A stretch of 64,000 bases of DNA, taken from contig NC_079202.1 of the NCBI RefSeq assembly GCF_026745355.1, forward strand, positions 40,851,215 through 40,915,214, given 5' to 3'. Within the stretch, counting starts at the first letter, position 1. The number at the start of each line of letters is the position of its first letter. Source of the DNA: Beta vulgaris subsp. vulgaris (lineage: Eukaryota; Streptophyta; Magnoliopsida; Caryophyllales; Amaranthaceae). Both the position numbers and the translations under genes were made by a program. This document shows positions 43,548-56,935 of the stretch, piece by piece. The notes below the pieces were generated by a model. The model was given only the letters and a program-made list of their open reading frames with translations, ran no database searches and had not been told where the DNA came from.

Positions 43548-45610
43548 TGTTATTTCACTATGAACACTACAAGAGGGGGGGTGAATTGTAGTGTGGAACT
43601 TATTGCCCAAATAATGCGGAATTTAAAACATAAGCAATAAGGAACAGAAAGTGCAAGAGAGATTTTTACGTGGAAACTTCTTGTCTCAATACAAGAAGAA
43701 AAACCACGACCTACTCAGGATTTAAACTCTTCACTATAATAGGAAATCTCCTATGATTCAACCTATTACATACTCAAGTTCCACTCAGAACTCCAACTCT
43801 CTCACAATCTCTACTCTATACTCTAGACTTAACTCTAAGTCTTTCAAGAGTTCCCACAACTCTTTACCAAAGGTTTACTCAAACCCTTCACCCCTAGATA
43901 GACTTCACCCTAACTCTACGCATACACAATAAGAACTTACTCAAGTTCCTAACTCGAACTTACTCAAGTTCCTAACTCGAACTTGATGCAAGAATTCACT
44001 CAAACCCTTTACCAAGTTCCCATTACAAGAGTTCACTCAAACCCTTTAACCCCAAACTCAAATATAGACGCTTGATAATTTGGTTTAACTCGAGTATATA
44101 GAAACTGAATAACTGTAAAGGAACATGGCACTCGTAGGAACTTGAAACTCAAAGGAACTGACTCAAACAAGGAATAGAAAATATATTTCTTTTGTAACGC
44201 TATTCCTTAAGCCATACTTATGGAAAGACATAAGTCTAACACTATGGAAAGACACCAGTCAGACAATTTGAAACTCAATTGAACTTGTATATTTATAGCA
44301 GTCTTTTAGAATGAACGTAGGATTAATCATGTGTTAGTGGTTAAACCATTATCCCATGATGTTCCTTCCCTTAAGGAACACGTTCCTTAACACATCCCAT
44401 GATCTCCATGATCAGTGTTAAACGTGGGAAAGAATTAAGTTACTGCTTCCTAAATTTTAGCAACCACTTTGAGCATTAATTTGAAAATCTGATTTAATTA
44501 AAAACATATTAATTATTAAATCTGAAATTAAATTATTTTAATAAAAATATTATCTTTAAATTTCTTCCGTAAAAACCGAATAATATTTTTATTATCTTTT
44601 GAAAAATAAAATCTTTTCCTTAAAAAGATTTTCCATAAAATCAGATTTTTCCTTAAATGAAACGGTTACCTATAATCTAGGCATATTTTACTCAACTGAC
44701 ATAACTTACCGTTGTAATGCTCCATCCTAAGTCTAGTTCCTTTTAATAGTTAGTTCCTTTAACTTAGATTAAAAGACCACTACGTCTGTTCCTTTAGAGA
44801 GGAACAGACAGACAAGTTCTTTAACAATACTCATTATACGTATTATAAATCTAGGCTTTTTATTTTCCAAAAACTAAAAAGATAAAATTAAATTAATTAA
44901 AATTAGATTCCTAAAGAAACCGATTTTATTAAAAACTTATCTTTTATCCTAAAACTAAAACTTATCCTAAAACAACTAATGCATATTATTTATAAATAAT
45001 TAACCACGTAGAGATTTATTAAGAAATAAACTCTTAATAAATTCTTATAGATTAAGATAATAATATGCATCAGATTTATTGACTCTTAAATACTTTTGAC
45101 TCTAAGTTCCACGAGTTCCTTTGACCTTACGAGTTCCTTTAGACCTTGTTCCATTACCTTTCATGTTTCCATATACTTACATGAATCCTAGAAAATAAAC
45201 TCATATTTTCTGCCTTCATGCTCCATGCTGCTCCAACTCAAGAATCGCATGTTGATAGCTCCACCTTTGGAACTTCAGTGTGCTAGTTCCTTTAAGAAAC
45301 TTTGCACTCATAGTTCCTGCTCAGGAACTTCTTGTTTCAACTCTGAAACGTTATATTGCTGCTCCCACTCAGAACTGCTTCAGAACTTCATATTCAATGT
45401 TCCTCATAGGATGTACCTAGGAACCGCTCTATTTATGTTCCTTATAGGAACTCTTTTAGGAACTTCACTTGTGGGAAGACCTTCATGATATGATATATTC
45501 AACCTTTGATGACTTGTTTCATGTTAATGTAATATGCACATCTCAAACACACATGTTAGTTAGATAATCATCATTTGTTTACAATCATCAAAATACTACA
45601 TGACTCAACA
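43548..45610 (-). repeat. Left (3') LTR of the Copia element
   Basis: 2063 bp. It is unusually long for Copia and rich in the words 'aggaact' and 'agttcct' throughout. Frames at 45225-45488 and in the other copy are probably chance. Confidence 0.92.
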
Positions 45611-45624
45611 ATTTCCCCCTTTTT
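45611..45624 (-). other. Polypurine tract of the Copia element
   Basis: The minus strand reads AAAAAGGGGGAAAT directly before the 3' LTR (TGTTGAGTC). Confidence 0.8.
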
Positions 45625-46299
45625 GATGATGACAAACAAATGATGCTTATCACAAATTATGCAATAAACGATGTACTTTAATTCCCCATAATGAACAAGT
45701 CATGCATGTATATGAAGGAGATATACATAAATAACACATCATATAAAGAACATTCATCATAGAAGGATATAGGCTTAACTATATATGACCTTAAGCATCA
45801 TACATATTCTTCCCCCTTTTGTCATTATCGAAAAGGATCATCTTACACACATTTATTTTAGGTAAATCATATACACATTATTTTATATGTTACACTTACC
45901 ACCATCACGGTTAAACACTTGTTAGTCCCAAAAGCTTCAAGAATCTCAGTTTTCAAACTTAGGATGCACGTGCTACACAAATTTCCAACTCACAATCCAA
46001 AGACCCAACTTCAAAGACCATTGAAGGAACTTGACAAGTAAGAAAATAAAAGTCAAGCAAAAATCAATTTTGAAGGTCAAGAATGGATTAAATGATAGGA
46101 CATTGTAATAACCGGCTCAAAGAAATATGAAAGAAGTTTGTGGAAAATTTTGAGTAGAAGGAACTTGAGATATATTGTGTGCTCTATGGTTTAGACTTAT
46201 AATAAGAGGTTCTCAACAATTATTAGAGTTAATCACTTCACCTCACACTATTGAAATCTCTATCAAACCCCACACACATTCACCGTGATATATATATAT

Positions 46300-46369
<70 letters not shown>

Positions 46370-47559
46370 AAGTTCACTTTAACTTGACTAATTAGCCATG
46401 AGGAACTCATTGAGTGAAGAAACTTGAACGAGTTCATCTTTATAATCAAGTTTTTCAAACATTCGCTTATGTTCCTCTTCTCAAATCATCAAATCCACGA
46501 GTAAGCATTTTCACAACCATATATATGACATATTGAATTCTAGAAAATAATAAAGATTGGATCACCCTTGTTTACATTTTTTTTTTTTCAATTTTTTTTT
46601 TTTTTTTTTAACAAGGGTGTCATTACAAGATGTTGTACTTTTCCTAGAATGTCACATTTACCTTCCACAAAGAAGTAAACATATATATCGATTCCTTCCT
46701 TATTCCCCCTGAGTGCTTTACCATTCCTTCATCATTAGGAACTTATATGAGTAGCTCCATCTATTGATATATCTTTTTGAGCATCAATTGTTAAAACATA
46801 TAATACTTGCTTCTCACTTCTTCCTTAACTTCCCCCTCAAAATATATTTACCATTTATCACTCTTTATGTATCATTGAACCATAAAAAGTCATGAATTTT
46901 AATTTAGAGCACACGGGAATTAGGATATTTGAAGTGACAGGATATGAATGGAATGATAAATTAATTAAGCAAAGGGTATTTGAAGAAATGTGGTGTGAAC
47001 TGTTGATAGTTGGCTAAGAATAGGTTTGTTCCCTTTAAAAGTTAAATGAAATGAAATATATTAAGGGAATTTACCATCTTGTTCCAACAAGGTTTCTTTC
47101 ATTGTATCTTTGGCAACTTAGGACTTTCATGTTTGCCAGCATCCACAATTCTATTATGAGACCTCTAACACTCTTAGGCAAGGGAATATGCCTTTACGAC
47201 ACAAAAATTAAGTGTAACATATTTACTCTAGTGTGCATATAATCACTTTAATTTTAGTACATGTAAGAACCCAATTCGACAAAACTTTTGGAAAAGAACA
47301 CGTTTATGCTCAAGTCATACTTCATTAAGTCTTGTTCCTCTAAACAGTCCATGAATAGGTGAAATTATAAAGAACATATATTCACATAATTCAAAGCAAG
47401 ATTTTAAAATTTATGCATTCAGATTAATAAATTTTAACAATGTAATATATTAATGTGAATAGGAACATCATAACTTAAGTCATATTTCACCATGAATATA
47501 GAACTACCTCAAGTACCGGACTGATTTTGATGACTTACTTTTGAATTCCTGAACTGTTA
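45625..47559 (-). other. Decayed Copia interior, 3' part
   Basis: No coding frame is recognised. It contains an AT dinucleotide run (46288-46367), T-runs at 46578-46610, and scattered 'ggaact' words like those of the LTR. RNase H motifs were not found. Confidence 0.5.
46288..46367. repeat. (AT)n microsatellite, about 80 bp
   Basis: Nearly pure AT/TA dinucleotide with one phase break near 46310. It gives a Tyr-Ile repeat frame on the minus strand that is not a gene. Confidence 0.95.
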
Positions 47560-48440
47560 GTTCCATCATTTTGATGTCTTCACATCTGATGGATACGTCC
47601 ATTCCAACTTGACTCATACTCATCGTTCTTCAAAAGTTCCTTGACATGTTTTTGTCTATAATAATCTTATGCGCCAAGAGAGTAGTTGAGTTCCCTTATC
47701 ATGCTCGTGTACTCATTTTCGTATAAGGTTAGCAAAAACTCTTGCTTGCATAAATAGTTAGTGTACCAAGCATATTATCCATATTACGATGTACAACTAC
47801 TAAGTCAATTCCCTTGAAAACAGAAATTATTTTTAATTTTGAAATCATTTTTCAAGAAGAAACTTGATGTTGTTCCTCGTAGATTTTCAGAAAAAAAAAA
47901 AATTTGAACACATTGAAAATCTATTTGGAACGTCCTAAATATCATGTAAGAAACAAACAATTAGAATTCTAATGGCTTCTAGACTAGCAACAGGAGCAAA
48001 GGTTTCTTCACAGTCAATTTCCTTCTTGTTGAGTATAACCTTTTACTACAAGTCTAGCTTTGTTCTTAACAATTGTTCCATACTCATCTAGTTTATTTCT
48101 AAACACCCATATATTTTAAGCCAATTATTTTTTTTGTTTAGAAGAAGGAACTAGATGTCATACCTTGTTTCTTTCGAACTCATTTAATTTAGCTTGCATG
48201 GCAGTGATCCAATCAGAGTCAGTTAGGGATTTTTCATGATTTCATGGTTCCATCATTGATGGAACGGATGAAATGCACAAAATTCCTTAACTGAGATCTA
48301 GTTTGCATACCTTTGGATATGTCACTTATTATGAGTTTCACTGGATGAGATTTCTGATGTCTCCAAGGTTTGGTTGAAACTCCTTGTATAAAGTTTCTTT
48401 GCCTATGTCTCTGTGAATGAGCCATAGGAATACTTCTTAT
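47560..48440 (-). pseudogene. Copia pol remnant (integrase-RT junction and early RT)
   Basis: On the minus strand the order is as in Copia pol: WRHQKSHPVKLIISDI and GMQTRSQLRNFVHF (linker before RT), DSDWITAMQAKLNEFERNK and VWHLVPS (start of RT), VFRNKLDEYGTIVKNKARLV, and KKEIDCEETFAPVASLEAIRI. Further left, KHVKELLKNDEYE recalls the region after the catalytic box. The frame changes several times and the YVDD box is not recognisable. Confidence 0.85.
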
Positions 48441-51400
48441 GTTCCCGTTAGAATCAAGAAACTCGATTGTTGGAACTCTTTGTTCCTAGTAATTGTGTAG
48501 GAACTCGTTTACACATATTCATTGAGTTAAAATTTTATTTGATGAACCTGAACTTGATCTTCATTTTTAAGCTCTTTTCCATAGTCTTATAATCTGTGAC
48601 TATTATTACTTTCTAGAGTGACATATTTCATATTAAGAACTCTAGCTGCACAGAAACTTGTGAGTTCAACTATAACAAATAATAATCATCTTTGACCTGT
48701 TTACTGGGAACAAACAAGTTAGTCTCATAATAAATATGTCAACTCTTCATAACACATTATATATTCATTTGCATAACTCTTTGTGTTTAACAATTGAGGT
48801 GCATTTTAACACTACCTCATCGCTTCTATTTTTAAAGTTCCTTAGATGATTCTTATTGCTATTATATTCCAAAACACTTAAATCAAATGCTTAAGAATAT
48901 AATACACAATGTTTTCTCCTTTGAAAATGTCATAGGATGTCTTGTTGATCATCAACTTATAATCATCCTTTGTTGATGATTTAGCAAGTGACATCGATTG
49001 CTTTTTCTAACTTGTTCCTTGTTCCTGCATACATCATCAAACTTGTTTGGAACTTGGTTCCATGGTTAGATCTTGAATATAATAATTTATGAACACTTAT
49101 ACTTTTAATCTTCTTAGCAATGATTTCACATTATGTGGAATACTTATCTTTGCGATTAAAGAAAAGAATCAAGTGTTCCTTAAATAACTATAAACAAGAA
49201 AAATCTCCTTCAAAATTCTAATCTAAACACTTAAAATGCCACGCAAATTCATGTGAAAAGGTTCGAAGAATTTGTGATGCACACCAAATTTTGAAAAAGA
49301 TAAGATCACATACTATCTTCATGGACACAATATACAAACGTATACCTTTAGGAACTAGATATAAGATATACCTATAATCAAGTTCCTTGGTCTAAATTTG
49401 TCAACCATGATGAAGTTAGAATGTTATTATTTTGATAGATATAAGTAGATCATCCTCAATAATGACTAGTCATGTCATGTTGTTAGGAACCAAATTGAGA
49501 TCCACAAATTATGTGTTCCCTACTTGATTCCCTTCAAATGTAACATTTCTAGCTTTTATTGAAGACACAATTTAATTGCAAGACAACCAGAGTTAGTGAA
49601 CTTTAAAAACTGTAAACATAAAGTGCTTCATTAACTCGACAATAAATATGTATACAATGAAACAAGAACTTAACTTACCAACATTTGATTATTAAACATC
49701 TTACCATTTTACGTTGGTTTCTGAAGCTACAGTTCCTTCATCATAAGCATATAGCGAGAGTAATGTTGATTTGTCTATCATCATATGCTTGGAACACTCG
49801 TTGTCGAGCTATATCTTACGAGTTGTTCCCCTCACTAAATATTGTTTGTTCCTTCAGTTTGGGTTGTCATAAACTAAGAAATATAATCCATAAAGCGAAC
49901 CCAAAAAGAAATACTTTGTGCATTTTAATATTAGTAGGTTAGTCAAAAGAGATAATATAATTAAAGCATATAATGAAATAAAGTTCCTTAAAAAATATAG
50001 TCTCATATGAAGAGGAACTTCTGCTTTGTTCAAGTGAACTAAGATTAATTTCAAAAGAATTAGAAACTTGTTCCAAATGTTGGTATTTTTCTATACCATT
50101 TAGTAGTTCCACTAATATTAGTTTACCATCGCTTCCTTCAAATCAATAGTCAATGTTTCTTGATTTGAGAAGCTGATTTTATGCATTTAATTTGGTGGAA
50201 ATAGAATAAGTAGGCAATAGGAACAATTTGCTATTATAAGAGAATAAAGGCACTGAGACTTTAATTACTTAACTCACTTAATCACTTAGTCAGAGACACT
50301 TAGAACTTCATTAATTAAGATCCTATATAATAGTTATTTAGATTAATCATGAGATTAGATCATAGGATCATGGATTTACACGTTGTTCCTTTCCTTGAGG
50401 AACAAGCACATCATGCGCCACTTTTATACGTTAATTGAACGTGTTATATCCATATCTACTTTCCTAAATTCTAGGAAATTGTTAAGCATAAAAATTAATG
50501 TATAGTTCTTTTTAATAATATCCAAGAAGGTTTTTCTTTAAATATAAAAGATTTAATTTTTTTTTTATTAAAATCTTTCCATAACCAAAAAAATCTTTAA
50601 AATGATTTAACTTAGTCAAAATCTTTTTCGTTAAAACCTTCCTAAATTATAGCCTTAATTAAGCTTCTATTATTATTTGAAAATGAACATCAGTTAATAG
50701 ATCTGTTGATTCATGCTTAATTACTATACTCAGTGATTATATTAGAGTTCGTTTGAATCAATTTAGTTGTGCCAATAAGTTTGTTCCTTTCAGAGGAACT
50801 GATAATCATTCTCTTATTACATCTATAAGTTCCTTTACCAATATTAATTATATCCGTAGACAAACCTACAAGATATAATTTTACTTGCACAAAAACTTGA
50901 AGAGAAGTTAGATTGAAATAATTCATATATATGTAACGATCATAAAACAACTTCTCTTTCATAACCTTCTTCAATCATGTATTTATAAGAGATATCAAAA
51001 ATCAAATTTGATAATAATAATGACCAAGATATATAGTATGTAAAGATTATTACCCAATTTCTAAGAAATATATTTCACCTTTTACATACTTTTTCTAGTT
51101 TTGTAGTCATAGGAACTCATGTCTAGAACTACTTTCTAGAAACAACTAACCTCTACATCAAGAGATGTCAGTTCCTTTCACATTACCTGCAAAATAAGCA
51201 AGTTCTTGGTTTTTGGTACCCAACTATATGTTGGGTCCTTTCTTGTTAGTAGGAGCAACATAAGTATCCATATTCATGATGCACGCACATATCTACCACT
51301 ACTAACAAGGAACATCATGTACCGACATAAGAAATATTTCAAATATTCATGATGCATAATAAAACTATCATTTGGCAAATGAATAATAATATGAGCGTGA

Positions 51401-51850
51401 TATAACATGCCAAAAATAATGGATTTTCTTAAGATGAGAAACCAAGTTCCAAAACACAAATATGCATTGTTCCATATAACTTGTTCCTTCAACATTTCTA
51501 GTATATGATTCTTTGATATTTTAAAGAAATTGGAAATCTGAATTTTGTTTTAGAAAACAATGCTAAAAGTTATCCTAAATTTCTATAAAACATCAAAGCC
51601 AAATAAAACAATCTTACTAGAAATACTATAAGGAACAAGTTCCAATGTAATATATGCGTATAAAGAATATCTCAAGGAAGAGATACTTACATCAAAGGGG
51701 TTGTTCATAATCCTTGAGTGACTTTTATTGTGTATAAAAAGTCAGCCTTCACTTGTTCCTTTGAATGACATCGGGTGGAGTTCCTTTCTCGTATGTGTTC
51801 TTTCTTCTTGCAGGAACTTAACTCAGCAGGGTTTCCTGCTTATCAATGAG
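48441..51850 (-). other. Decayed Copia interior, 5' part
   Basis: By position this should hold gag, protease and integrase, but I recognise no clear domain. Short frames (49685-49942, 50717-50974, 51274-51495) have no family resemblance. The words 'ggaactt', 'gttcctt' are frequent, as in the LTR. Confidence 0.45.
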
Positions 51851-51854
51851 TTCC

Positions 51855-51867
51855 GGCTCTGATACCA
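51855..51867 (-). other. Primer-binding site of the Copia element
   Basis: The minus strand reads TGGTATCAGAGCC two bases inside the 5' LTR, complementary to initiator tRNA-Met. Confidence 0.92.
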
Positions 51868-51869
51868 AT

Positions 51870-53928
51870 TGTTATTTCACTAGGAACACTACAAGAGGGG
51901 GGTGAATTGTAGTGTGGAACTTATTGCCCAAATAATGCGGAATTTAAAACATAAGCAATAAGGAACTGAAAGTGCAAGAGAGATTTTTACGTGGAACTTC
52001 TTGTCTCAATACAAGAAGAAAAACCACGACCTACTCAGCATTTAAACTCTTCACTATAATAGGAAATCTCCTATGATTCAACCTATTACATACTCAAGTT
52101 CCACTCGGAACTCCAACTCTCTCACAATTTCTCTACTCTATACTCTAGACTTAACTCTAAGTCTTTCAAGAGTTCCCACAACTCTTTACCAAAGGTTTAC
52201 TCAAACCCTTCACCCCTAGATAGACTTCACCCTAATCTACGCATACACAATAAGAACTTACTCAAGTTCCTAACTCGAACTTACTCAAGTTCCTAACTCG
52301 AACTTGATCAAGAATTCACTCAAACCCTTTACCAAGTTCCCATTACAAGAGTTCACTCAAACCCTTTAACCCCAAACTCAAATACAGACGCTTGATAATT
52401 TGGTTTAACTCTAGTATATAGAAACTGAATAACTGTAAAGGAACATGGCACTCGTAGGAACTTGAAACTCAAAGGAACTGACTCAAACAAGGAATAGAAA
52501 ATTATTTATTTTGTAACGCTATTCCTTAAGCCATACTTATGGAAAGACATAAGTCTAACACTATGGAAAGACACCAGTCAGACAATTTGAAACTCAATTG
52601 AACTTGTATATTTATAGCAGTCTTTTAGAATGAACGTGGGATTAATCATGTGTTAGTGGTTAAACCATTATCCCATGATGTTCCTTCCCTTAAGGAACAC
52701 GTTCCTTAACACATCCCATGATCTCCATGATCATGTTAAACGTGGGAGAGAATTAAATTACTGCTTCCTAAATTTTAGCAACCACTTTGAGCATTAATTT
52801 GAAAATCTGATTTAATTAAAAACATATTAATTATTAAATCTGAAATTAAATTATTTTAATAAAAATATTATCTTTAAATTTCTTCCGTAAAAACCGAATA
52901 ATATTTTTATTATCTTTTGAAAAATAAAATCTTTTCCTTAAAAAGATTTTCCATAAAATCAGATTTTTCCTTAAATAAAACGGTTACCTATAATCTAGGC
53001 ATATTTTACTCAACTGACATAACTTACCGTTGTAATGCTCCATCCTAAGTCTAGTTCCTTTTAATAGTTAGTTCCTTTAACTTAGATTAAAAGACCACCA
53101 CGTCTGTTCCTTTAGAGAGGAACAGACAGACAAGTTCTTTAACAATACTCATTATACGTATTATAAATCTAGGCTTTTTATTTTCCAAAAACTAAAAAGA
53201 TAAAATTAAATTAATTAAATTAGATTCCTAAAGAAACCGATTTTATTAAAAACTTATCTTTTATCCTAAAACTAAAACTTATCCTAAAACAACCAATGCA
53301 TATTATTTATAAATAATTAACCATGTAGAGATTTATTAAGAAATAAACTCTTAATAAATTCTTATAGATTAAGATAATAATATGCATCAGATTTATTGAC
53401 TCTTAAATACTTTTGACTCTAAGTTCCACGAGTTCCTTTGACCTTACGAGTTCCTTTAGACCTTGTTCCATTACCTTTTATGTTTCCATATACTTACATG
53501 AATCCTAGAAAATAAACTCATATTTTCTGCCTTCATGCTCCATGCTGCTCCAACTCAAGAACCGCATGTTGATAGCTCCACCTTTGGAACTTCAGTGTGC
53601 TAGTTCCTTTAAGAAACTTTGCACTCATAGTTCCTGCTCAGGAACTTCTTGTTTCAACTCTGAAACGTTATATTGCTGCTCCCACTCAGGAACTGCTTCA
53701 GAACTTCATATTCAATGTTCCTCATAGGATGTACCTAGGAGCCGCTCTATTTGTGTTCCTTATAGGAACTCTTTTAGGAACTTCACTTGTGGGAAGACCT
53801 TCATGATATGATATATTCAACCTTTGATGACTTGTTTCATGTTAATGTAATATGCACATCTCAAACACACATGTTAGTTAGATAATCATCATTTATTTAC
53901 AATCATCAAAATACTACATGACTCAACA
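51870..53928 (-). repeat. Right (5') LTR of the Copia element
   Basis: 2059 bp, nearly identical to the left copy. Differences include 'gtggaactt' for 'gtggaaactt' near 51992 and 'cttgatcaag' for 'cttgatgcaag' near 52303. Confidence 0.92.
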
Positions 53929-53933
53929 GGTTT

Positions 53934-55112
53934 AGACTATTTAATTCAGACTTAATCATCAGTCTATGGGAATTATTCAATCGGATTTTTCAATCTAATT
54001 TGGTCCAAATTAGGTTTATCATATAGTCCAAATCAAGGCCCATTACAAAAAAATATTTCACTTTTGAAAGCAGACAACACATCAACATTAAAACAAAAAA
54101 AAAATCATTATTTATCTTTCCATCTATACTTTCAATTCTTTATTATTACTTGGGTTTATTGATATTTGAGTTGCTAATATAAAAAGCTCAAATTATGACA
54201 TACTGGTTCAAAGTCGAACTAGACTTGAAAATTTTGGTTCAGTTCAGTAGTAGGGTCAATGCAGTTAACCATTGCAATTCTGGTTCAAATCAAATAGTTC
54301 AGTTGATTTAATTTAGTTTGTTTTTTCCAACTTAATTGATTCAGTTTAAACTTTTTCGGTTTCAGTCTCAATCCATACAGTTAATTCAATTTTCAATCAA
54401 GTTCAGTTCAGTTTACAGTTGTCTTTTGGTTTGACCCGCACGGTTTTGGTTTAAACAGTTGACTTTTTACCTATTACTATCAGTTAAACAGTTATTTTCA
54501 GTTCGGATTCAGTTAATTTCAATTTCTTAAAAAAAAACTTCATAAACTTGGGTTGAGTTTGATATCGGTTATGCCATATGCATCTTTTTATCTCTTCATG
54601 TTTCGGGTCAAAAGCTTACCCGTTAAAAAAAAAACTCAGATGGACTTTTGTCATATTGGTTGAACTTGTCGGAACCAGCTATACCATCAAGATTCAAGAG
54701 ACGTGTCTATATTTATCTACAAAAGCGCATTTGAAAGTTGTAAGTTTACTATGATATTGTTTTATCAAGGGTTTGACATTACATTTTGGGTGATATTCAA
54801 AATTTCAGTTTCAAATTTTTCATTATATGATGTCTAGTCATTGTTCATTTGTATCTCGATTATAATTATGTTAGTAATACTAAATGTACTTATGTATGAT
54901 AACTTTGTAATGTTACTATGTATATAGTTTTTCAATGCGTATATTGACTTGTAACTATTAATGATGAATTGATGATTGTCGGTTATCAAGGTGATGATGA
55001 TTTATAATGGTGCTTGATCATAATTAGTGATGAAAATTATGATTAAAGTCGATAAACACAAGCTAATACGAGTATAATGTGACAAAAATCAGTTTGGATG
55101 TTCTTATTTGGA
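53934..55112. other. Non-coding stretch
   Basis: AT-rich, with repeated 'ttcagtt' and 'ggttcag' words at 54180-54500. No gene or element end is recognised. Confidence 0.4.
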
Positions 55113-55181
55113 CATCTTATTTGAACCGTATGCATCAAAAGGTGCATGTACGGTTCCTAAGAGATACAATTTTACCCTAAT

Positions 55182-55473
55182 CAACCGACTTTATCGAGAA
55201 AGATTACTTTTTTTAGGCCAAGAAGTCGATAGCGAGATCTCAAATCAACTTATTGGTCTTATGGTATATCTCAGTATCGAGGACGATACCAAGGATTTGT
55301 ATTTGTTTATAAATTCTCCTGGCGGATGGGTAATACCCGGAGTAGCTATTTATGATACCATGCAATTTGTGCGACCAGATGTACATACAATATGTATGGG
55401 GTTGGCTGCTTCAATGGGATCTTTTATCCTGGTCGGAGGAGAAATTACCAAACGTTTAGCATTCCCTCACGCT
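55182..55473 (+). pseudogene. clpP: clpP exon 2 (plastid-derived)
   Basis: It encodes [20 protein letters not shown] through LAFPHA, the part of the Clp protease proteolytic subunit that carries the catalytic Ser in GLAASMGSF. The frame is intact over the exon, but exon 1 is absent. A frame reading in from upstream intron sequence begins at 55108. It is not expected to be expressed in the nucleus. Confidence 0.92.
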
Positions 55474-56080
55474 TGGCGCCAATGAGTTTTTTATTTGAGA
55501 GAAAAAAGAAGACTATGCCTTCACCATATGAAATATTAATATTAAGTAATAATAGCATGGCACTTTGAATTCGATATGAGAAAATTTTGCTCGATTTTAT
55601 TTTCAAAACATTCGATTATGTATCGAAAAGTAGTATGAGATGAAGAGTATTCCCGATTTTTTGATTTTATATCAGGAGTCCATTTCAGCGTCACAAACTT
55701 TTTTTTCAAAAAAAGACTCTATTTATGTTTGAAAGAATACAAAAAGCTTTCTTCCTTATTTTTCAGATCAAAAAGAAACTTTGGGATTGCTGAACTACAG
55801 ACGAAATAAATATCTAAAGCAACGGAGCCATCATAGTATTTTTGAACTCCTACGAAAAGAAGGTGGTAATTGGATAATTTACTGATCTGGATCTGATCGA
55901 TCCTATATTTTCTCTTTTTTTTTCAACGGAAAATGAAAGTAAATTCCATTGTATAGCCGTATGCAATGCGAAAAAGATGCACGTACGGTTGTTCAATTCT
56001 ATCTTTTTTATTGTTATTCCGTATTTTTTCTCGTCGCCTCTTTGTGCGAGATAGAAGAACTTTTTTTAGGATATATCATC
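55474..56080 (+). other. clpP intron 2 (group II), plastid-derived
   Basis: A 607 bp group II intron. A domain V-like hairpin near 55953-55992 ('agccgtatgcaatgcg' paired with 'atgcacgtacggtt') lies about 90 bp before exon 3. It has no open frame of interest. Confidence 0.8.
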
Positions 56081-56308
56081 AGGGTAATGATTCATCAACC
56101 CGCGAGCTCTTTTTATGAGGCCCAAACGGGAGAATTTCTCCTGGAAGCGGAAGAACTTTTGAAATTGCGCGAAACCCTCACAAGGGTTTATGGACAAAGA
56201 ACGGGCAAACCCTTATGGGTTGTATCCGAAGATATGGAAAGAGATGTTTTTATGTCAGCAACAGAAGCCCAAGCTCATGGAATTATTGATCTTGTAGCAG
56301 TCGAATAA
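56081..56308 (+). pseudogene. clpP: clpP exon 3 (plastid-derived)
   Basis: It encodes [19 protein letters not shown] through [10 protein letters not shown] and the stop. It carries the His of the catalytic triad region (MIHQP) and the C-terminus with the expected length. No defect is seen in the exon itself. Confidence 0.92.
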
Positions 56309-56433
56309 AAATAGTTAACCGTTTGAAATTTTATATTTTACTAGGTTTACCATTCTAGGTTTACTATTCTATTAACTAGAAATACATTCGGTTAGGATTG
56401 ATCTAAACCAGCCCATTATGTATATGATTCAGC

Positions 56434-56546
56434 ATGCCAACTATTAAACAACTTATTAGAAATACAAGACAGCCAATCAGAAATGTGACAAATCCCCCGC
56501 GCTTCGGGGATGCCCTCAGCGCCGAGGAACATGTACTAGGGTGTAT
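56434..56546 (+). pseudogene. rps12: rps12 5' exon (plastid-derived), frameshifted
   Basis: [19 protein letters not shown] is intact. One A is then missing ('acaaatccccc' where plastid genes have one more A), so the exon is 113 nt instead of 114 and the rest, which should read [18 protein letters not shown], is out of frame. The trans-spliced intron start (gtgtgactcg) follows. The missing base supports a nuclear pseudogene. Confidence 0.9.
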
Positions 56547-56935
56547 GTGTGACTCGTTCAGATTATAAACTGGAACAAAACAAAATGAAAGAAAACAATT
56601 TTTCCAGTATCAATGATCAGTACTGGTGAATAGTATAAAACTCCAGTCACTATCTAAAATGAATAAAATGAAAAAGATCTATTCATCTATTGGGTATGAA
56701 ATTTATGGTCTCTATTGGTATAAATCGGTTTAAGATAAGAAAAAATTTCCCATTGGTAGCGAACGTTATCCATTTAGCAGGGAATCTTCTTTTAAGAGCG
56801 AAAAAATTCTGCTCCCATTCTTCCACAAACGGACTAACAGGGTCAGCTATCCAGCTAACCTTCAAAATTAAATATCGTTACTGTACAGGTGGATCTCATT
56901 GTGAAAGACCTATTACTGGATAATTCTTTGTTATA

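Larger units (their letters stand above)
43548..53928 (-). mobile_element. Ty1/Copia LTR retrotransposon with 2 kb LTRs
   Basis: LTRs at 43548-45610 and 51870-53928 start TGTTATTTCACTA and end ATGACTCAACA. The 5 bp duplication ggttt is at 43543-43547 and 53929-53933. The primer-binding site and polypurine tract place it on the minus strand. The 6.26 kb interior keeps only traces of Copia pol, in many frames, so it is not autonomous. LTR copies differ by a few substitutions and 1 bp indels, which contrasts with the heavily decayed interior. This suggests that it moved as an already defective element. Confidence 0.93.
55113..56935 (+). other. Nuclear copy of plastid DNA (clpP to rps12 5' exon and spacer)
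   Basis: The order clpP exon 2, clpP intron 2, clpP exon 3, spacer, rps12 5' exon and following spacer is that of the plastid genome. The left edge is within clpP intron 1 close to its 3' end, where the domain V-like hairpin 'gaaccgtatgc...gtacggttc' survives. The flanks are unrelated nuclear repeats, so this is a transferred fragment. Both edges are approximate. Confidence 0.9.

Noticed and set aside
46243..46458. A Tyr-Ile repeat protein on the minus strand.
   Set aside because: It is the translation of an (AT)n microsatellite.
55108..56308. A functional plastid clpP gene, implying that the window is plastid DNA.
   Set aside because: Exon 1 is missing, the rps12 exon has a frameshift, and both flanks are nuclear repeats. 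A nuclear plastid-derived segment explains this better.
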